NCBI RefSeq assembly: GCF_030035675.1
Contig: NC_084489.1
Span: 20,919,501 to 20,983,500, forward strand
Direction of reading: 5' to 3'
DNA: 64,000 bases
Source: Rhineura floridana
Taxonomy: Eukaryota; Chordata; Lepidosauria; Squamata; Rhineuridae
How positions within the stretch are numbered: the first letter of the stretch is position 1; each line of letters begins with the position of its first letter. Below, in pieces: positions 1 through 9,626 of this stretch. The position numbers and the translations under genes were made by a program. The notes below the pieces were generated by a model. That model was not told the origin of the DNA, ran no database searches, and saw nothing but the letters and a program-made list of their open reading frames with translations.

Positions 1-442
1 TAGGATATGGCTATCCCAATTCATTGTACCAATGAAGTCTTCACAGATGTTTCTCTCCTGCTTGGCATTTTCTTTTCCATTATTGCTTTCCTCCTTTGCC
101 AGCTCAAGGAAGGATTTCATTACAGCCCCAGAGTGTTGTATCCTCCTGGGTTCCTCCTGGGAAGAACCTAATCAAGTGGAGAGTTTTCAAATGTGTAACA
201 AGTAACCACACCCACTTTTGTGGACCAGAAGGAATAGATTTCAGCACCTTGGACAGCTCGTTGAAAGTATGGACTAAAACCCAGAGCAGATTCCAATGTC
301 CCACTGACACAGAGCCACCAGCCACCACTGTTGTGGACAGCAGGATCTAGAATCAATATAGAGTGAGAGCAGCATGTTGAGGACCAGCATGAACAATTCC
401 AGATTGAGAAAAAACTACATTTTTGTGCTTCAGATGGGTTCG
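1..442. other. Unassigned left flank
   Basis: I recognise no gene or repeat family here. The short reading frames on both strands overlap one another and show no protein family. The stretch ends where similarity to the retroviral LTR at 8,829 begins. Confidence 0.4.
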
Positions 443-499
443 TGTTGTAGGCCCCAACTTTGGTCAAGACTTTGCAAATATTAAGGGAGTGATGGGGAG
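443..499 (+). mobile_element. Left fragment of an endogenous-retrovirus LTR
   Basis: This fragment matches the start of the LTR at 8,829-8,887 in the same orientation, including the shared run TGTAGGCCCC and the following TTTGGTCAAGACTTTGCAA. It breaks off at 499, where the gypsy-type element begins. The LTR sequence resumes at 8,536 with a few overlapping bases (493-499 and 8,536-8,542 are near-identical). That is the signature of a target-site duplication around the inserted element. Fossil. Confidence 0.65.
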
Positions 500-1511
500 T
501 GTCAAGAATTCTAACTGGAGGTCAACTCCCAAGCCCAAGGCAATTGATCCTTACCAGGCACAACCCGTGCCTCCCTTACCAGTGCTGAGTTAAACCAACA
601 CCAATCCTGCAAAGTAGGTAGATTGTCAGCATCCCTTTAACCTGGTCACCCACTCTGGGCCAAGGGGAAACCCAAAGTGCTAGAAATAGACCTGCCAAGG
701 ATTCCAAAAGACAAGAGCTAATGATGCACTCCTTGTCTTGGAGCCTTAAGGCCAACTATATGATACTCTGTGGCTAAGTAGCCAAGGTGCTGGATTCAGA
801 GCCAAATTTCCCTTGAAATGAACACACACTGGTAAATAAGAGGTAGCTTGATTAGAATAAAATATAAGTGCAAAAATATATCAGCAAAACAATTCCTTAA
901 ACCAAACACCCCTAGGGTTAGGTAAAAGACAAAATGCAGAGAGTTCAAGTCCCAAGCAAAAAATAAATCTGTCTAACCTATTCTATATTCACACAGTTTA
1001 GGAAAACAAGCAGAGTAACTTCATGGTTCCACATCGCCCCAGAGGTGTATTGCCTGGATAGCAGATGGAAGATGAAACCCCAACATTAGATAGCACCAAG
1101 GAACATTGGGGAACAAAGACCCAGAGTCTTAGTTCTACTTTTATGGAAAAAGCCCAGCAACAACCAGGAATTAAATAGCTAATCAGGATTCTTTCTGATT
1201 ATTTATTTATTATTTGATTATATCCCGCCCTTTCTCTTGGCAGGAGCCCAGGGCAGCAATGATGAAATATTCGAGAGCTTTTGCGCCTAACGGTCACACA
1301 CTCCTCCAACCTTCCCAAGCCTGTGGCATTGAGTACCAGTCTCAGGCTGATAAGCAGGTGTTCTTACTCACTTCTTAATTGAGTTCAGCTGTGAGAACCG
1401 ACAGCCTCATGGCCTTCTAGAGGCCCTATTTCAGGCAATATGTCCCCCCCACAATTCCTTGCCATGGAACCATTTTAGTTAACAACCTTAACAAATCCGG
1501 CGTTCTCAACA
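500..1511 (-). repeat. 3' LTR of the Gmr1-like element
   Basis: On the minus strand the LTR starts TGTTGAGAACGCC just after a purine tract and ends ATTCTTGACA. Much of it is repeated in inverted orientation at about 6,690-8,000, which supports the LTR identity. An L2 tail has inserted at about 1,195-1,265. The length is about 1 kb including that insertion. Confidence 0.65.
1195..1265 (-). repeat. L2-type LINE 3' tail inside the LTR
   Basis: A TTTA-rich microsatellite is followed by the L2 3'-end signature (ATATCCCGCCCTTT, then GGAGCCCAGGGC). It is absent from the inverted LTR copy, so it inserted later. Confidence 0.6.
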
Positions 1512-1889
1512 CATTCCCCCTTCAAGAAGATGAAATCAGAAGTTTAATACTTGTGTTTGGCCAATGGTGAAACAGAAGTTAGAAAATGAACAAAACAAAA
1601 CCCTTAAAACAATTTAATAATAAAAAGAAATATTTGTATGCATCCCAAGCGTGTCAGGCTACCTCTTTAGCCTAAAACTATAAAAAGCATCTATTCAAAA
1701 AAGAATGTAAAAGAGGACCATTAAAAAGGATTGTAAAAAGACTTAGAAAAATGACTAAAAATTAAGAAAAGATAAAATTTGGGTCAATCCAAAAATCAGG
1801 TCCACAAATCCATAGCTTAGGTCAGCATAGCCATAAAATCAGTCATCTGGAGCATAGGCCCGAGACAAGCTATCAGCAACAACATAGTC

Positions 1890-3190
1890 TCACCCTTTGA
1901 TGTGTGTGACAGTAAAATCAAAATCTTGCAAGGCTAAACTCCACCTCAAAAGTTTTTTGTTGCAGTTTTTCATCTTGAAGAGCCAGCACAATAGCGAATC
2001 ATCAGTCTGCAACTGAAAATGCAGCCTGCACAGATATGGATATAGGCGCTTCAATGCCCACCAAATTGCTAGGCACTCCTTTTCAATAGTATCCAAATTA
2101 TGCTCTCTGGGCAGAAGTTTTTTTACTGACATAAGCAATAGGGTGCAAATCTCCAAGTAAATCAGTTTGCATCAAGGCAGCTCCAATTCAGTTTGGACAA
2201 CAAAAGGTGCAGAAAAATCAGGAGCTTTCAAAATAGGGTAGTTATTTAACAAAAACTTTAAAGCATCAAAGGCTGGTTGATCAGACAACTGAACCTGATT
2301 GGGTTGGTGTTTCCTGCAAAGATCAGTCAGGGGAGCAGCCACACTACTGAAGTGAGGGGCAAACATGCGAGAGTAGCCAGCCAAGCCCAGAAAAGACTGA
2401 ATTTGCTTCTTAGTGCAAGGCACAGGCCAATTCTGTATAGCCTTGATCTTAGCATCAAGGGGTTTCACACTTCCCCCACCCACACGATGTCCCAGGTAAA
2501 CCACCTTCCCCAACCCAAATTGACACTTTTGAGCCTTCACTGTGAGGCCAACTTCCTGAAGCCTCTGAAACACAGTATGCAAGTGTTGAACATGTGAATA
2601 CAAATCTAAACTGAAAATAGGAATGTCATCCAAATAAGCACATGCAAATTCATTTTCATTCAATAAAGTCTAAATTAGTCTCTGGGAGGAGCTGGGACCA
2701 TTTTTCAATCCGAAGGGGGAAACTTTAACCTGGAACAGTCCTAGATGAGTCACAAAGGCACAGTTCAAGTTGGCAGCCTCATCCAGAGGCACCTGCCAGA
2801 GTAGTTATGTACTTGGCAGCTCCCAAAAGCTCAATCAAATGGTCCATTCTAGGCACAGGATAAGGATCCACTTGAGTAACTTGGTTGATCCTCCTATAGT
2901 CCGCACAGAAGCGGGCCTCATTAGCCTTCTTCTTGGCCACCAGAACAATGGGTGAAGACCATGGACTAGTTGATGACTCAATAACTCCAAGCTCCAGAAT
3001 AGCCTGGATATCCTTCTCCACCATCTCTGCATGTGGTCCAGTAACACAATAAAGTTGCGACTGGATTGGTGGGTGGTCACCAATAACGATAGAATGAGTG
3101 GCCAAATGAGTCCTACCAGGCCTACTGGAAAAAATGGCCTGGAACTCTGACATAACTTTAAACAGTTGGGCCTGCTGCTCATACGACAAG
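1890..3190 (-). pseudogene. Reverse transcriptase and RNase H fossil of the Gmr1-like element
   Basis: The conceptual minus-strand frames show gypsy-type reverse-transcriptase hallmarks: a lead-in ending SRPGRTHLATH, then GVIESSTSPWSSPIVLV, FCADYRRIN and an AYLDDI catalytic motif, followed by the LGHRV and FLGLAGYSR thumb motifs and the RNase H motif LDTIEKECLAIWWAL. The region reads directly on from the integrase C-terminus, so there is no second protease or gag between them. It is broken in several places and is not expected to be functional. Confidence 0.85.
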
Positions 3191-3199
3191 TGTCAGGTA

Positions 3200-4284
3200 G
3201 AAAGGATTCAGAAATGCCCCCCTCCTGCTGACTTTCAGCCACTAAGTCCACAAAATCTTTTGCATTCTCTTTTGCAGCAGTATAGGCCAATACTAAACCC
3301 TTTCTGGAGAAATATTGTTTCATCATGTTGACATGAAACACTCTAGGCCACTTGGAAGAGTTGGGATAAGCCAGCAAGTAATTAGTACCACAACGTTTCT
3401 TTTACCAGTAGGAGTCCTTCCTAGATCACTGATAACTTGTTGCCTGGAAATGGTTTCAAATCCAGGACTTCACTCCCCACAGCAAATTGCCAGGCCTTGG
3501 CTTGAGAATCATACAAAGCCTTTTGTTGCTGTTGAGCTTCCCCCAAGTTCTTATGGGTCACCTCTAGCACATCCTTCAGGGTGTTTTGCAAATTCTGCAT
3601 GTAAGAAACAATTGAAACAGGGATAGACTCCAATTTCCCCTCCCACTCTGCCTTGAATAATGAAAGAGGTCTAACCAGGTCTCTTCCAAAGACCAACTGA
3701 TTAGGAGAAAACCCCAAACCCTCTTGAGGGGCATCCTAATAAGCAAACATCAAATAAGGTACAGCTACTGTAAGTCCCAGTCAGATGGATGTTTCAACTC
3801 ATATGCCTTTAACATATGGTTGATAGTCAAATTCAGTCTCTCACACAGTCCATTAATTTGGTGGCAAGCAGCAACAGATGTAAGGTGTTCAATGCCAGCA
3901 ATCTCCCACAGCTTCTGGGTCAGCTTGGCCACAAACCCAAGGCCTTGGTCAGAAATGACAGTGTGGAGGAAATTTGAAGCCACTATATTAATGTGGTCAG
4001 ACTCGTTTTTCCACAACAATAGGCTTAGGGCACCCCGAATGAGAAAACAGTTCCAAGAGGGCCTCTGCAATATTTGAGGCAGTTATACCAGACAGGGAAA
4101 CAGCTTCAGCAAAATACGTAGCATAATCAATACAGATCAAAATGAAAAGCTCCCCCCACCCCGGTAGGACCCTAATTGTCCACTCCAATCTTGGAGTGTC
4201 TTCAGGTGTCAGTGGGGGACTGCAGGCACTTCTGGGATGGAGGGACCCCAAAAAGACAGGTGATTTTGCCTTTGTTTCCCTCAA
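3200..4284 (-). pseudogene. Integrase fossil of the Gmr1-like element, upstream of reverse transcriptase
   Basis: The minus-strand frames show the integrase core (ICIDYATYFAEAVSL, then ISDQGLGFVAKL and NGLCERLNLTINHML), the region before the C-terminal domain (MGFSPNQLVFGRDLVRPL), and the end of the GPY/F-type C-terminal domain (RVFHVNMMKQYF). This lies 5' of the reverse transcriptase in the element's own direction, the reverse of ordinary gypsy elements. It is a broken fossil. Confidence 0.8.
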
Positions 4285-4289
4285 TGGTC

Positions 4290-4640
4290 ACAATGCCTTC
4301 ACCAGGGTTCCTGACTTTCCTATTCATTTTGGTCCACTCTAGCAAGAATACCTGCTGGAAAATGCTAAAAAAATGGACGTTCCTTGTCCCCATGACTCTC
4401 ATATGGAGGCTCATGCGGTCAAAGGGGAGGTGTAGGGATGTATGGACATACTGTGCTATTTCTACTGCCTGGCTTGCTGCAGCATTTCCTGTAAATTGCA
4501 TGAAGTTACATGCTTAAAAACACCTCAACACCCCCATCTTCTAAAGACTTAGAGACTGCCCAGGGCACATACTTTGGCAAATGACCCACTTTGCAAAGTT
4601 CAAATTTTGTCATTGCTACTGCTTTCCCCCTCACTCATCC
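4290..4640 (-). pseudogene. Possible gag end and protease remnant
   Basis: Upstream of the integrase on the minus strand lies about 350 bp that reads as element sequence, but only weakly. A zinc-knuckle-like trace (LCKVGHLPKY) lies near 4,600, followed by a roughly 100-residue frame in the expected position of a protease. No catalytic protease motif could be identified. The assignment rests mainly on position. Confidence 0.3.
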
Positions 4641-5561
4641 ACGAGAGCCACAGCTCAACGAGAACATGGGTTGTCTCTCCTTGGCTGCCCCATGAGTAAG
4701 CCTTGTATGCTAAAGGTCCACACACTAAAAAGAAAGACTTTTCTCTCCCCTAGACAAACAGAACCACACATAACCCAAGAAGCCTAGGTGCAAAGACTGT
4801 GCCTTCAACCCAGACCTCCTTCTGGACCTGGTGAGCTATGTTCTGGACTTAGAGAACAAGAAGAATTTCCCTGGTACCTGGATGAGGCTCCCCGGGTATC
4901 TGAGAGTTCGACCCCCGGACAATCTGTTCCCCTGCAACCTCGGGGAAGAGCAAGAAGAAACAGATGAGGTATTGTCTCCACTCCTGGAGCACTCATACAA
5001 TATTAATGCTAACTGTGGCGGGAATTCTCTTCTGGTAGATTCCAACATGCTAGCATTAGTAATGTGTGGGGCCACCTTTCTTGACTGATATCGGACCCTG
5101 AGGGCCTGCCGATGGACAGCACCAAGGCCACAAAAGAGCCTGGGTAAGATACCACTGTGAGCCTATACTAACCAAGATCCACGAGTTGCTCCTGCTCTCC
5201 AGCTGACCTGGTGCCTCTACCACCTGCCAAGGGGACCAACCCACGAGAAGGCTCAGAGCAGAGGAGGCAGAGACCACTCTGGGACTGTGAGTGGCATTTT
5301 TAGCTGGACCTGGTTCATATTCTTGTTTGCCGCCCTCTACCTTCTGGCTCTTATCCTGTTTTGGGTACCGGAGAAAAAATAAGTGAAGTAATCGACTACA
5401 AAATCTTCAAGAGTTGCCTGCAGAGGCAAGCCAAACCAATACGGGAAGATGGGGAAAGGGGGTTGCTTTCTTATGTTCTCATTTGCCCTTTTCACTCTAG
5501 CTCCAGGGGCTTATAGACCTGGCACCCGAAAAGTCACCCCTACCCATAATGAATTTGGCCA
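4641..5561. other. Unassigned block upstream of the CXCR6-like pseudogene
   Basis: No family is recognised. A plus-strand frame at 4,831-5,088 is open but resembles nothing I know. At about 5,285-5,382 a plus-strand frame encodes a strongly hydrophobic stretch of roughly 25 residues followed by charged residues and a stop. A polypyrimidine tract ending CACTCTAG near 5,501 looks like a splice acceptor just before the receptor homology, as expected if the receptor copy came from genomic DNA with its intron. Confidence 0.35.
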
Positions 5562-6490
5562 CATGAACACCAAGAGTATGATTATTAGGAATACCTCAAC
5601 ACAACATTCCATGAAGCCCATGGGTCCAAGGCATTTCTTTCATTTAGCAGAGTTTTCCTGGCCTATATGTATTCAGCTGCCTGTATTCTTGAAGTGTTGG
5701 GAAACATAGTGGTTCTTATCATTTTCATTGTTTATGAAAAGGTGCAAGTATCAACAGAAGTGTTTCTGATGAGCTTCGCTATAGCAGATTTGTGTTTTCT
5801 TTGTATATTACCATTCTGGGCGTATTCTGCCACCTGTGATTTTTTCCACTCTTCCATGCCAAATCATTCAAGGCCTCTACACCTTGAATCTATATGGTTC
5901 CATGTTAACTCTTACATGTATAACCATTGACAGGTACTTTGCTATTGTCCGAGCCGTCCAAGTCAATCACTGTAAAGCCAAAAGAGTAGTCTGGGGAAAG
6001 GCAGTTTGCACCTTGGTATGGGTAATTGCTATGGCATTCGCATTGCCGCAATCTTTATTTAGTGCTCAGGATGAATATGATAAAAAGGTATGCATTGCAA
6101 TTTACCCTACAAGGTTTATTGGAGCTGTTTACAGAAGTTACTCAGATGGCTCTTTTGGTCATGGCTATTTGTTACTCAACCATTGTGAAACATTATGCCA
6201 GGCCAAGTGTTTCCGCAAGTATAAATCCCTAAAAATAATATTTGCTATTTGTTGGGGTGTTCATTGTTACACAGGCACCCTTCAATCTGTTGAAGTTTAT
6301 TTGGGTGGTACACTGGAGTATTGTTCTGGATGAGACGTTTGATTATGTTTTGATCATAACCGAGGCCATTGCTTACTTCCTCAGCTGTCTCAACCCCATT
6401 CTCTATTTCTTAATCGGGGTAAAGTTCAGAAATAATTTGGCAAAAATTCTTGGGAGCCAGGGATGTGCAAAATTTCACCAGGCCTCAAAG
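5562..6490 (+). pseudogene. CXCR6: CXCR6-like chemokine receptor pseudogene
   Basis: The conceptual frames together cover a whole seven-transmembrane chemokine receptor and match mammalian CXCR6 better than any other family member I can recall. Landmarks are an acidic, Tyr-rich N-terminus, TM2 with LPFWAYS, TM3 ending TCITIDRYFAIV, TM4 with VVWGKAVCTLVWVIA, TM5 with AICYSTIVKHYA, YKSLKIIF before TM6, TM6 with VTQAPFNLLKFI, and TM7 with ITEAIAYFLSCLNPILYF. The gene is dead: there is an in-frame stop in the N-terminal segment (5,586-5,588), about four frame changes (near 5.85, 6.11, 6.22 and 6.24 kb), and TM5 is shortened by several residues. An acceptor-like site just upstream suggests a non-processed copy. 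In human, CXCR6 and CDCP1 share band 3p21.31, so either local synteny or capture by the surrounding LTR element could explain its place here. Gene-level identity is likely but not proven. Confidence 0.8.
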
Positions 6491-6600
6491 ACTGATGACA
6501 TGGAGGTAAAGGAGGATAGGAGACAAGGAGGAGCCTTTATGATAAAGGTGGCAGCAAAGGCTGCCAATGGGGGGGAGATGTGGAGGAAATTTGAAGCAAC

Positions 6601-8307
6601 TGGAATCCATCTTTGCTTAGCATCCATTTTGTTCTCTCAGAGAATAACTTTTAAAAACAGTGTCATTTTCTGTGAGGATGACTGGGCGCATAGACAGGCT
6701 GCTTATTTTTTGCTTGGGACTTGAACTCTCTGCATTTTGTATTTTACCTAACCCTAGGGGTGTTTGGTTTAAGGAATTATTTTGCTGATATATTTTTGCA
6801 CTTACCGTATATTCCGGCGTATAAGACGACTGGGCGTATAAGACGACCCCCAACTTTTGAGAAGATTTTCCTGGGTTAAAAAGTCATCTTATACACCAGA
6901 ATATACGGTACTAATACACTACTGGATCACAACCTGATTTAAAGGAAGCGTGCGTGCGCGCGTGTTGTGATGGTCTGAGAGGGAACGCGCCTTGTCAGAC
7001 GGAGTGGAAGAAATCTGCCAGCTTAAGGAGGGCACAGCGCCCGTGCTGTCTCGGAGGGAGAGGGCCTTCTCCGCGCTCATCCCTCTCCTCCTGCCTCCTT
7101 GCCTCAGGCCAGCGGGTGTGCGCTTGCGCTGGGCTCGTCCTTGTCAAAATAGGGAGGCGATAGTCACGGGAGCGTGTGCGCTTGCCTTGCCTGAGCGAGC
7201 CCTTCTCTACAAGCTTGCCGGACCTGGGGAGGACAACGAACAACTCCCCCCCCCGAGGAGACAGAGGTGCGCTCCCTACGGCACCCCGCCCTGCTGTCGG
7301 AGGCTGCAGCTACCTGTGAGTCTTAGTATTGGGGGCGATAGTATTGGGGGCGCTTGGTAGCAACAGGGTTGCCTTCGCGTGAGGTGGGGTGACTGTCACC
7401 CCCCCAGCTCGAGGCCAGCATCCAGCCAGCCGGTTTGCTTTCATACGGTTGCCGCATACGGCGGGGATGCGGCCGCGGCCGTTTTTGAGCTCCCCCCACC
7501 ATATGCGGCGACCGCAGATTCTCCAGTCCGGCTCAGAAGTTTCAGCACCCGCCCTATAAGACGACACCCGGCGTATAAGACGATCCCCGACTTTTGAGAA
7601 GATTTTCCTGGGTTAAAAAGTCGTTTTATACGCCGGAATATACGCTATATTTTATTCTAATCAAGCTACCTCTTATTTACCAGTGTGTGTTCATTTCAAG
7701 GGAAATTTGGCTCTGAATCCAGCACCTTGGCTACTTAGCCACAGAGTATCATTTAGTTGGCCTTAAGGCTCCAAGACAAGGAGTGCATCATTAGCTCTTG
7801 TCTTTTGGAATCCTTGGCAGGTCTATTTCTAGCACTTTGGGTTTCCCCTTGGCCCAGAGTGGGTGACCAGGTTAAAGGGATGCTGACAATCTACCTACTT
7901 TGCAGGATTGGTGTTGGTTTAACTCAGCACTGGTAAGGGAGACACGAGTTGTGCCTGGTCAGGATCAATTGCCTTGGGCTTGGGAGTTGACCACCTGCTT
8001 GCCTGCCCACCTTGCTTTCTTCACTCACTCAGTCCGGTGGCCTCTCAAGCCAGGGGGGCAGCTCCTGCGGGCCAGGCACGCCTCGCACTCCCTGGTCTCT
8101 CACCTGCCTTGTTCTCTGGCCAGATCTCGGTGCCGCTGGCCAGGTCTCAGTGCTTGTTGTTGGCATCTGTGTGGCCTTTGGACAGAAGACTGGGAGAAGC
8201 TTCCCCCGTTTCGCGCTCAGCAGCTACTGAGGCGGCATTTGCAGTCATGGAGCTGCAAAGCGAGGGAGTCAGTTCCACTCCAGCGGGAGAGCATTATAAT
8301 AGCATTC
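6601..8307 (+). mobile_element. Inverted LTR copy with leader-like sequence
   Basis: Roughly 6,690-8,000 is the reverse complement of 530-950 (shared runs include GCTTGGGACTTGAACTCT and GAATCCAGCACCTTGGC), so an LTR of the same family lies here in the opposite direction. 8,000-8,307 has no counterpart in the left LTR and may be the leader of that copy. The LTR is interrupted by the DNA transposon at 6,805-7,645. Fossil. Confidence 0.6.
6805..7645. mobile_element. TA-flanked DNA transposon with a CpG-rich core
   Basis: The element starts CCGTATATTCCGGCGTATAA and ends in its near inverted complement, with TA on both sides (6,803-6,804 and 7,646-7,647). The inverted LTR copy at about 865 preserves the empty site with a single TA, so the boundaries are exact. 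Inside, 6,805-6,908 is itself a complete 104-bp palindrome-ended unit, 7,551-7,645 is a second partial unit in the same orientation, and between them is about 640 bp of very GC-rich, CpG-rich DNA. TA targets suggest a Tc1/mariner-type MITE family. No transposase is visible. Confidence 0.7.
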
Positions 8308-8474
8308 TATATTAATGTGGTCAGACTCCTTGTTTTTCCACAACTATAGTGATAGGGCAACCCCAATGAGAAAACAGTTCTAAGAGGGCCTGTGCAATAT
8401 TTGAGGCAATTACACTGGACAGGGGAACAGCTTCAGCAAAACACGTAGCATAATCAATACAGGACAAAATGAAA

Positions 8475-8535
8475 TGGCCAAGGTGCTGGATTCAGAGCCA
8501 AATTTCTCCTCTTAACAAACCAGGCATTCTTGACA
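8475..8535 (-). repeat. 5' LTR remnant of the Gmr1-like element
   Basis: The right-hand bases mirror the start of the left LTR (CTTAACAAACCAGGCATTCT here, CTTAACAAATCCGGCGTTCT near 1,488). The preceding bases match the LTR interior near 782-812. Most of the LTR is missing between these pieces. It ends exactly where the retroviral LTR resumes. Confidence 0.6.
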
Positions 8536-8588
8536 TGGAGAGTGACATTGAAATATGTTGACAGGATGTTACAAGAAAATGCCACAGA

Positions 8589-8779
8589 TATTGTTTGCTA
8601 TATTAGTAGGAATTTATCCTGTCATAATGCTTGTGAAATCCTGCTTAAGTTGTACCATGGAACAAAAGCAAAAGCCTTTGAACCCAGAACAAAAACAGGA
8701 AGCGCTTAACATGTATGAGATTATTGAAATGAAAGACTATGAGAATGAAATGAATGGTTTAAAGCAAACTGAAGTGTGA
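8589..8779 (+). pseudogene. Env C-terminal fossil (membrane span and cytoplasmic tail)
   Basis: The frame encodes a hydrophobic span (ILFAILVGIYPVIMLVKSC) followed by a charged tail and a stop 24 bases before the purine tract of the 3' LTR, the position expected of the end of retroviral Env. Only this terminal piece remains. Confidence 0.5.
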
Positions 8780-8970
8780 TATGAGGTTGATCTACATAAG
8801 CTCAAAAAGGGGAAACTGTGGAATAAAGATTTGTAGGCCCCAGCTTTGGTCAAGACTTTGCAAGTACGAATGGGGTGATAGGAGATTGACATTGAAACAT
8901 GCTGACAGGATGTTACAAGGAAATGCCACAGAACATTCTGAGATAACTACTGGGGCTCAACCTTCTAAAT

Positions 8971-9626
8971 TAGTGGTTCTTAACCTGGGGACAGTGAAAA
9001 AAGAGGGTAAGAGAAAAATAAACTCATTTGAAATGTGGTGTTGGAGGAGAGCTTTGCGCATACCATGGACTGCGAAAAAGACCAATAATTGGGTGTTAGA
9101 ACAAATTAAACCAGAACTGTCACTAGAAGCTAAAATGATGAAACTGAGGTTATCCTACTTTGGACAAATCATGAAAAGACCTGATTCACTAGAAAATACC
9201 ATAATGCTGGGAAAAACAAAAGGGAGTACAAAAAGAGGAAGGCCAAACAAGAGATGGAATGATTCCATAAAGGAAGCTACAGACCTGAACTTACAAGATG
9301 TGAACAGGGCAGTTCATGACAGATGCTCTTGGAGGTCACTGATTCATAGGGTCCCCATAAGTCGTAATCAACTTGAAGGCACATAACAACAAACCTGGTG
9401 TGCATGCACCCCCAGGGGTGCGAGACTTTTTCTAGGGGTGTGAGGCGGTAACTATGCAACCAAAGATTTTGGAAAACTGTCATTTATCTTAGCTAAGTTA
9501 GGCTAAAACACACATTAAAATAAAATAAAAAATAAATAAAAAATGAACGGTATTTTTTCAGAGGGTGCAAGAGCATATTTTGGAAATCCAAGGGGTGCTG
9601 GCAGTGGAAAAGGTTAAGAACCACTG
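8971..9626. mobile_element. hAT transposon inside the retroviral LTR
   Basis: Terminal inverted repeats TAGTGGTTCTTAACC and GGTTAAGAACCACTG are flanked by an exact 8-bp duplication TTCTAAAT (8,963-8,970 and 9,627-9,634), the hAT hallmark. It carries a BovB LINE fragment and has no transposase of its own. Confidence 0.85.
8997..9393 (+). mobile_element. BovB (RTE) LINE 3' fragment
   Basis: The frame shows the conserved C-terminal end of the BovB ORF2 protein: WRRALRIPWTAKKTN, LSYFGQIMKRPDSLE, KRGRPNKRWNDSIKEATD and RCSWRSLIHRVP. It stops just before the typical GGCACATAACAACAA tail. It is 5'-truncated and lies inside the hAT element. BovB is abundant in squamates, which supports the host call. 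Confidence 0.85.

Larger units (their letters stand above)
6578..8474 (-). mobile_element. Second integrase fragment of the Gmr1-like element, split by an insertion
   Basis: 6,578-6,600 and 8,308-8,474 together match 3,961-4,143 in the same orientation, so this short piece of the integrase region is present twice as a direct repeat. Between the two halves lies the inverted LTR block. The duplication shows that the outer element is not a simple single copy. Fossil. Confidence 0.6.
500..8535 (-). mobile_element. Composite Ty3/gypsy LTR element, Gmr1-like, inserted in a retroviral LTR
   Basis: The two outer ends form a short inverted repeat (TGTCAAGAAT at 500 and ATTCTTGACA ending at 8,535) and sit inside one retroviral LTR with a short imperfect target duplication. 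Read on the minus strand, the left part holds traces of gag and protease, then integrase, reverse transcriptase and RNase H, a purine tract at about 1,514-1,530, and the 3' LTR. Integrase upstream of reverse transcriptase is the order reported for Gmr1-like gypsy elements. The right part is only an LTR remnant and a second integrase scrap. The middle contains a CXCR6-like pseudogene and an inverted LTR copy, so the whole is a composite rather than a simple provirus. It is a fossil with many breaks, on the order of ten in pol alone, and an old insertion judging by the decay and by several later insertions inside it. Confidence 0.6.

Noticed and set aside
5449-5709. Frame starting MGKGGCFLMFSFALF as a secreted or env-type protein
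   Set aside because: It overlaps the acceptor-like tract and then runs out of frame over the receptor homology. The CXCR6 reading explains the region better.
6945-7550. CpG-rich stretch resembling a promoter CpG island
   Set aside because: It lies wholly inside the 841-bp transposon, and no transcript start or exon follows. Composition is explained by the mobile element.
8781-9386. 201-residue plus-strand frame as a host gene
   Set aside because: It runs from LTR sequence through a hAT end into a BovB fragment. Only the BovB part is meaningful.
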